A DNA stretch of 64,000 bases. Origin: Aplectana chamaeleonis. Lineage: Eukaryota; Nematoda; Chromadorea; Rhabditida; Cosmocercidae. The translations under genes were made by a program, and so were the position numbers. The notes beneath the pieces are model-generated. The model was not told the origin of the DNA, searched no databases, and saw nothing but the letters and a program-made list of their open reading frames with translations. Positions 58,656 through 64,000 of the stretch are shown piece by piece. How positions within the stretch are numbered: position 1 is the first letter of the stretch; each line of letters starts with the position of its first letter. The stretch covers positions 1 through 64,000 of the forward strand of contig JAPDOI010001757.1 in NCBI GenBank assembly GCA_029168955.1, in the 5' to 3' direction.

Positions 58656-58794
58656 GGTGGTGTACTTTGAACGTCCGGCTCGGAAGAGGACGCTGTGCGG
58701 GTTGATGTACTTGACCGCGGCGCGTATTCGTTCAAAGCGCACCATCGATAAGAAGGCGTCGCAGGATGTGCTGAAGTGTCGGTTGACTATGTGA

Positions 58795-60405
58795 GACCTC
58801 AGTAGGGGTGTGCAGGACGTGGTAGAATGTGGGCAGGGCCTCAGTAGGAGTATGCAGGACATCATCGAACCTGTGCAGGACCTTAATAGCAGTGTGCAGG
58901 ACACCATGGAACGTGTGCAGGACCCCAGTAGGGGTGTGCAGGACGTCGTAGAATGTGTGCAGGACCTCAGTAGGAGTGGGCAGGACATCATGTAACGTGT
59001 GCAAGACCTCAGTAGGAGTGTGCAGGACATCATGGAACGTATGCAAGACCTTAGTATGAGTGTGCAGGACATCATGGGACCTGTGCAGGACCGTATTAGG
59101 AGTGGACAGGACATCATGGGACCTGTGCAGGACCTCAGTAGGAGTGTGCAGGACATCATGTAACGTGTGTAGGACCGTAGTAGGAGTGGACAGGACATCA
59201 TGGGACGTGTGCAGGACCCCAGTAGGGGTGTGCAGGACGTCGTAGAATGTGCGCAGGACCTCAGTAGGAGTGTGAAGGACATCATGGAACGTGCGCAAGA
59301 CCTTAGTAGGAGTGTGCAGGACATCATGGGACCTGTGCAGGAACTCAGTAGGAGTGTGCAGGACATCATGGAACGTGTGCAAGACCTTAGTAGGAGTGTG
59401 CAGGACATCATGGGACCTGTGCAGGACCTCAGTAGGAGTGTGCAGGACATCATGGGACCTGTGCAGGACCTCAGTAGGAGTGTGCAGGACATCATGGATC
59501 GTGTGCAAGACCTTAGTAGGAGTGTGCAGGACACCATGGGACCTGTGCAGGACCTCAGTAGGAGTGTGCAGGACATCATTTTACGTGTGCAAGACCGTAG
59601 TAGAAGTGGGCAGGACATCATGGGACGTGTGCAGGACCCCAGAAAGGGTGTGCAGGACATCATGGGACCTGTGCAGGACCTCAGTAGGGTGTGCAGGACA
59701 TCATGGATCGTGTGCAAGACCTTAGTAGGAGTGTGCAGGACACCATTATGGACCTGTGCAGGACCTCAGTAGGGAGTGTGCAGGACATCATTTTACGTGT
59801 GCAGGACCGTAGTATAAGTGGGCAGGACATCATGGGACGTGTGCAGGACCCCAGAAGGGGTGTGCAGGGACATCATGGGACCTGTGCAGGACCTCAGTAG
59901 GGGTGTGCAGGACATCATGGATCGTGTGCAAGACCTTAGTAGGGAGGTGCAGGACACCATGGGACCTGAGCAGGACCTCAGTAGGGTGTGCAGGACATCA
60001 TTTTACGTGTGCAGGACCGTAGTAGAAGTGGGCAGGACATCATGGGACGTGTGCAGGGCCCCAGAAGGGTGTGCAGGACATCATGGGACCTGTGCAGGAC
60101 CTCAGTAGGGGTGTGCAGGACATCATGGATCGTGTGCAAGACCTTAGTAGGGTGTGCAGGACACCATGGGACCTGTGCAGGACCTCAGTAGGAGTGTGCA
60201 GGACATCATTGTACGTGTGCAGGACCGTAGTAAACGTGGGCAGGACATCATGGGACGTGTGCAGGACCCCAGAAGGGGTGTGCAGGACGTCGAAGAATGT
60301 GTGCAGGATCTCAGTAGGAGAGTGCAGGACATCATGGAACGTGTGCAGGACCTTAGTAGGAGTGTGCAGAACATCAAAGGACGTGCGCAGGACCTCCGTT
60401 GAATG
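58795..60405 (+). repeat. 21-bp minisatellite, left tip of foldback
   Basis: About 76 units of GTGCAGGAC plus ctcagtaggagt-type or atcatgggacct-type 12-mers, alternating. Units of 20 or 22 bp near 59690-60150 shift the frame, arguing against protein coding. Confidence 0.95.
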
Positions 60406-61942
60406 TCCAGGACACCGTATGCAAGTCATGCCTCCGAATCAACAAGAGCGATAGGCAATTGCGCCATAACAAGGCTATTGTAATCTCACTCGAGTTGGCT
60501 CTAAAATTTTCTAAGTTCTGACTCCGAATTCGCTACATCTTCACTACCGCTGGTGTTGTTTTTCTGCTTGTAGTCCAGGCAGATCCTCAACTGCTGAACT
60601 CTGGAGGAGGACTGTGACACACCGCTCTTCACTTCTTTCATCTTTATCATTGATCAATTGGGTATCATCAAATTTGTTTAAGAGAGCCGAATAACATCAT
60701 TCCTAAGATTACGGTGGTCCTCTTCTGGCGCACTTAACTATCGTTCGCGCTGGAAATCAATTTCCATTTTTAGTCTCAATTTTATGATTGAGCCCGGTAG
60801 ACCACACTGGTAAACTTTGGCGCGTCAAAAATGTTGGACGATGAGGTTGGAAGGCGTCAAAGATTACTATCCGCCACCAATTCTCACCAGTCATCTAGCA
60901 CTTTTTCCTAGAATGTTGGTGCGACCGTAAGACAACAGGAAAATAGTTACGGCACGAACTCCACATGCAAAAACTCTGAAAATGATTTTGGCGCGAAATT
61001 CAAATTCGTATTTACAATGTGTTCCGATTGACTTTTCTTTAATGAAGAAGGGAGTTGAAAGAAGATTGAAGGTTTTTCATGGCCCTTCAACATTTTCGTT
61101 CACTAGAGGGGCCAAGCTACGCAAAAACATGAAAAATAAAATACGGTTTTCTGCGCGTACGATGTATTTAACTATCGTTCTTGTTCCGAATCAGACATAT
61201 GGGCCGGCGCAGACGAGCCACGTCAGCAACAACCGGTGAAGTTTGGCTAGAGCGACTGACCCTGGGTCTATCCTAGACAGGGGTGAGGCCACCCCAAGAC
61301 TCATAGAAATGATGGAAAATTCTGATAAAAGATGTCTGATACTGCTATCAATCATTGTTTTTATAGAAACTTCATGAAAATACTCCGACTGGTAGCCTTA
61401 CCAATGGGTGGTTCATTTCACTTCTGTCTTGAATGGTGGGTGCCCCTCTCCCCCGTCTAGGATTGTGCCCCAACCCTGTACAATTGGGTCATTTTAAAAC
61501 TCATTTCTTCATTTTCTCGACTTTTAAATTCAAAAAGTATATGCCTTGTATCTTGTCTGTAGGAAGCCGCGCTGTAACTATTATCTTGCAATCCTAGCAG
61601 CTGTTTCTTGATTTCTACCACTATGTTTCAAAGAAAAACAACTTGCCTTTTAGAGCTTGACGATATTGTGGGAGGGAAACCCTTTGTAAAAGTTGTGAAA
61701 TTTCTGGAAAGTTGGGCTCCGCAGAAAAGGTCAAGGATTTGGCATTGATCCTAAATGTCGTGAAATTGTCTTATTGGATTTGGCTCTCAACTTGATTTTT
61801 TCAAATGTAGTGAAATTTTCGAATTGATTTGGCTGTGATGATACTATATGCAGATAACATAATCATTAAATGTAGTGAAATTGTTGCAAACGGATTTGGC
61901 AGGAGCTCTATCAATTATCACAGTCAAATCACGCGTCAGAAG

Positions 61943-62271
61943 GGGTTTTCCTTGGAGCGCATATTGAATCGACTGAGAACAGGAATAAACCTAGCAGCAA
62001 AAACGTTTCTGTACATTGCGAACCGTGAAAGCGTTGAGGACACGAAGACATAGAGTCAGTAGCGAGTAAATTGCGTTAGATTTCGTTTTCATGATTTTTA
62101 TCTCATCGGTGAGGGAAGGTCTGGTACCTTATCGTTAGTGGGAGCTACACTGAAAAGGCAGAATAGCATTCGGAAAACTTAATTCTAGCCCATAAGGCCA
62201 CGTTTCGTTCAGCATTGTTGACTGAGGATTATTATTTTTTTCTTTTTGTCTTCATTCGCTCGCCAGAGGAC
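61943..62271. other. Foldback core, single copy
   Basis: Unique sequence between the arms. It matches 18076-18396 in the opposite orientation and carries a broken version of the frame at 18192-18449. Confidence 0.75.
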
Positions 62272-63799
62272 CTTCTGACGCGTGATTTGACTGTGATAAT
62301 TGATAGAGCTCCTGCCAAATCCGTTTGCAACAATTTCACTACATTTAATGATTATGTTATCTGCATATAGTATCATCACAGCCAAATCAATTCGACAATT
62401 TCACTACATTTGAAAATCAAGTTGAGAGCCAAATCCAATAAAACAATTTCACAACATTTAGGAGCAATGCCAAATCCTTGGCCTTTCTGCGGAGCCCAAC
62501 TTTCAGAAATTTCACAACTTTTTACAAGGGTTTCCCTTCTACAATATCGTCAAGCTCTAAAAGGCAAGTTGTTTTTCTTCAAGACATAGTGGTAGAAATG
62601 AAGAAACAGCTGCTAGGATTGCAAGATAATAGTTGCAACGCGGCTTCCAACAGACAAGATACAAGGCATATACTTTTTGAATTTAAAAGTCGAGAAAATG
62701 AAGAAATGAGTTTTAAAAAATGACCCAACTGTACAGGGTTGGGGCACAATCCTAGACGGGGGAGAGGGGGGCACCCACCATTCAAGACAGAAGTGAAATG
62801 AACCACCGATTGGTAAGGCAACCAGTCGGAGTATTTTCATGACGTTTCTATAAAAACAATGATTGATAGCAGTATCAGACATCTTTTATCAGAATTTTTC
62901 ATCATTTCTATGAGTGAATCTTGGGTGGCCTCACCCCGTCTAGGATAGACCCAGGGTCAGTCGCTCTAGCCAAACTTCACCGGTTCTTGCTGACGTGGCT
63001 GGTCTGCGCCGGCCCATATGTCTGATTCGGAACAAGAACGAGAGTTAAAGACATCGTACGCGCAGAAAACCGTATATTATTTTCTCATGTTTTTGCGTAG
63101 TTTAGCCCCTCTAGTGAACGAAAATGTTGAAGGGGCCCACGAAAACCTTCATTCTTCTTTCAACTCCTTCTTCATTAAAGAAAAGTCAATCGGAACACAT
63201 TGTAAATACGAATTTGAATTTCGGGCCAAAATCATTTTCGGAGTTTTTCTGCATGTGGAGTTCGTGCCGTAACTATTTTTCCTGTTGTCTTACGGTCGCA
63301 CCAACATTCTAGGAAAAAGTGCAAGATGACTGGTGAGAATTGGTGGCGGATATTAATCTTTGACGCCTTCCAACCTCATCGTCCAACATTTTTGACGCGC
63401 CAAAGTTTACCAGTGTGGTCTACCGGGCTCAATCATAAAATTGAGCCTGAAAATGGAAAATGATTTCAGCGCGAACGATAGTTAAGTGCGCCAGAAGAGG
63501 ACCACCGTAATCTTAGGAATGATGTTATTCGGCTCTCTTAAACAAATTTGATGATACCCAATTGATCAATGATAAAGATAAAAGAAGTGAAGAGCGGTGT
63601 GTCACACAGTCCTTCTCCAGAGTTCAGCAGTTGAGGATCTGCCTGGGTTACAAAGCAGAAAAACAACACCACCGGTGGTGAAGATGTAGCGAATTCGTAG
63701 TCAGAACTTAGAAAATTTTAGAGCCAACTCGAGTGAGATTACGATAGCCTTGTTCTGGCGCGCACTTACCTATCGCTCTTGTTGATTCGGAGGCATGAC

Positions 63800-64000
63800 T
63801 TGCATACGGTGTCCTGTACATTAACCTGAGGTCCTGCGCACGTCCTCTGATGTTCTGCACACTCCTACTAAGGTCCTGCACACGTTCCATGATGTCCTAC
63901 ACTCTCCTACTGAGATCCTGCACACACTCTACGACGACCTGCACACCCCTTCTGGGGTCCTGCACAGCTCCCATAATGTCCTGAACACTCCTACTGAGGT
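63800..64000 (-). repeat. 21-bp minisatellite, right tip of foldback (partial)
   Basis: Inverted counterpart of 60200-60410 (gtcctgcacac anchors) cut by the window edge. Confidence 0.95.

Larger units (their letters stand above)
58787..64000. mobile_element. Giant minisatellite-tipped foldback element, runs off window
   Basis: Left tip ctatgtgagacc, minisatellite to 60405, arm 60406-61942, core 61943-62271, then the inverted arm 62272-63799 and inverted minisatellite 63800-64000. Paired landmarks (ccgtatgcaagtcatgcctc 60415 with its inverse ending 63811; gggctccgc 61716 with gcggagccc 62491) put the centre at about 62110. By symmetry the right tip should lie near 65435. Arms differ by scattered substitutions and small indels. 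No transposase frame is visible. Confidence 0.9.

Noticed and set aside
58614..59717. 367-residue minus-strand open frame
   Set aside because: It is the same minisatellite plus flank; adjoining units of 20 or 22 bp break the frame, and the array is the tip of a foldback element.

Overview
The window looks like a gene-poor, repeat-dense piece of a nematode nuclear genome. I infer a rhabditid or strongylid, perhaps hookworm-like, from the nested RTE-type and CR1-type non-LTR retrotransposons, the many small DNA transposons and the moderate AT content. I found no intact host gene, no rRNA and no CRISPR array. Almost every long open frame lies in a tandem repeat or a decayed transposon. The species assignment is inference.

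Layout. 1-5495 is a GC-rich satellite with 65-bp (sometimes 56-bp) units; each unit carries two adjacent inverted repeats with GAA-type triloops. 6180-17692 holds foldback elements, a hAT-like MITE, a long-TIR element (7910-10640) and two trains of three small elements joined at shared TTAA sites. A Cys-rich possible exon (12796-13075, minus) and two weak exon-like stretches near 15.1-15.6 kb are the only host-gene candidates. 17845-21080 is a truncated foldback element whose arm ends in a 21-bp minisatellite. 21-29 kb has more TTAA elements, two nested TIR elements, a tRNA-like SINE with a (GT)n tail, and a second 21-bp minisatellite.

30-46 kb: TTAA elements, RTE copies with AP-endonuclease domains (32575-33214 and 43420-45850), a 2.57-kb hAT-like element with exact 8-bp target duplication (37118-39686), and a degraded CR1 (about 41100-43284). 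46-53 kb: a long decayed CR1 with ORF1 and ORF2, internally duplicated and invaded, ending in an expanded AAAT tail. 52993-58145: a third RTE copy split cleanly by a 4-kb hAT-ended composite that itself holds a CR1 piece, an RTE piece, a MITE and two foldbacks.

58787-64000 is the left tip, both arms and the core of a giant near-palindrome centred near 62110. Its outer arms are the same 21-bp minisatellite and its core is in the opposite orientation to the copy at 18 kb. In architecture (long inverted repeats tipped with short tandem repeats) it recalls Drosophila Foldback/Galileo elements. It runs off the window end.

How the parts relate: nested insertions with reconstructable empty sites give target duplications (TTAA, TA, 8 bp) and relative ages. 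The strongest candidates for undescribed biology are the GCGAAGC-hairpin satellite, the minisatellite-tipped foldback element, and the family of unrelated MITEs that share only short termini and pile up at TTAA.
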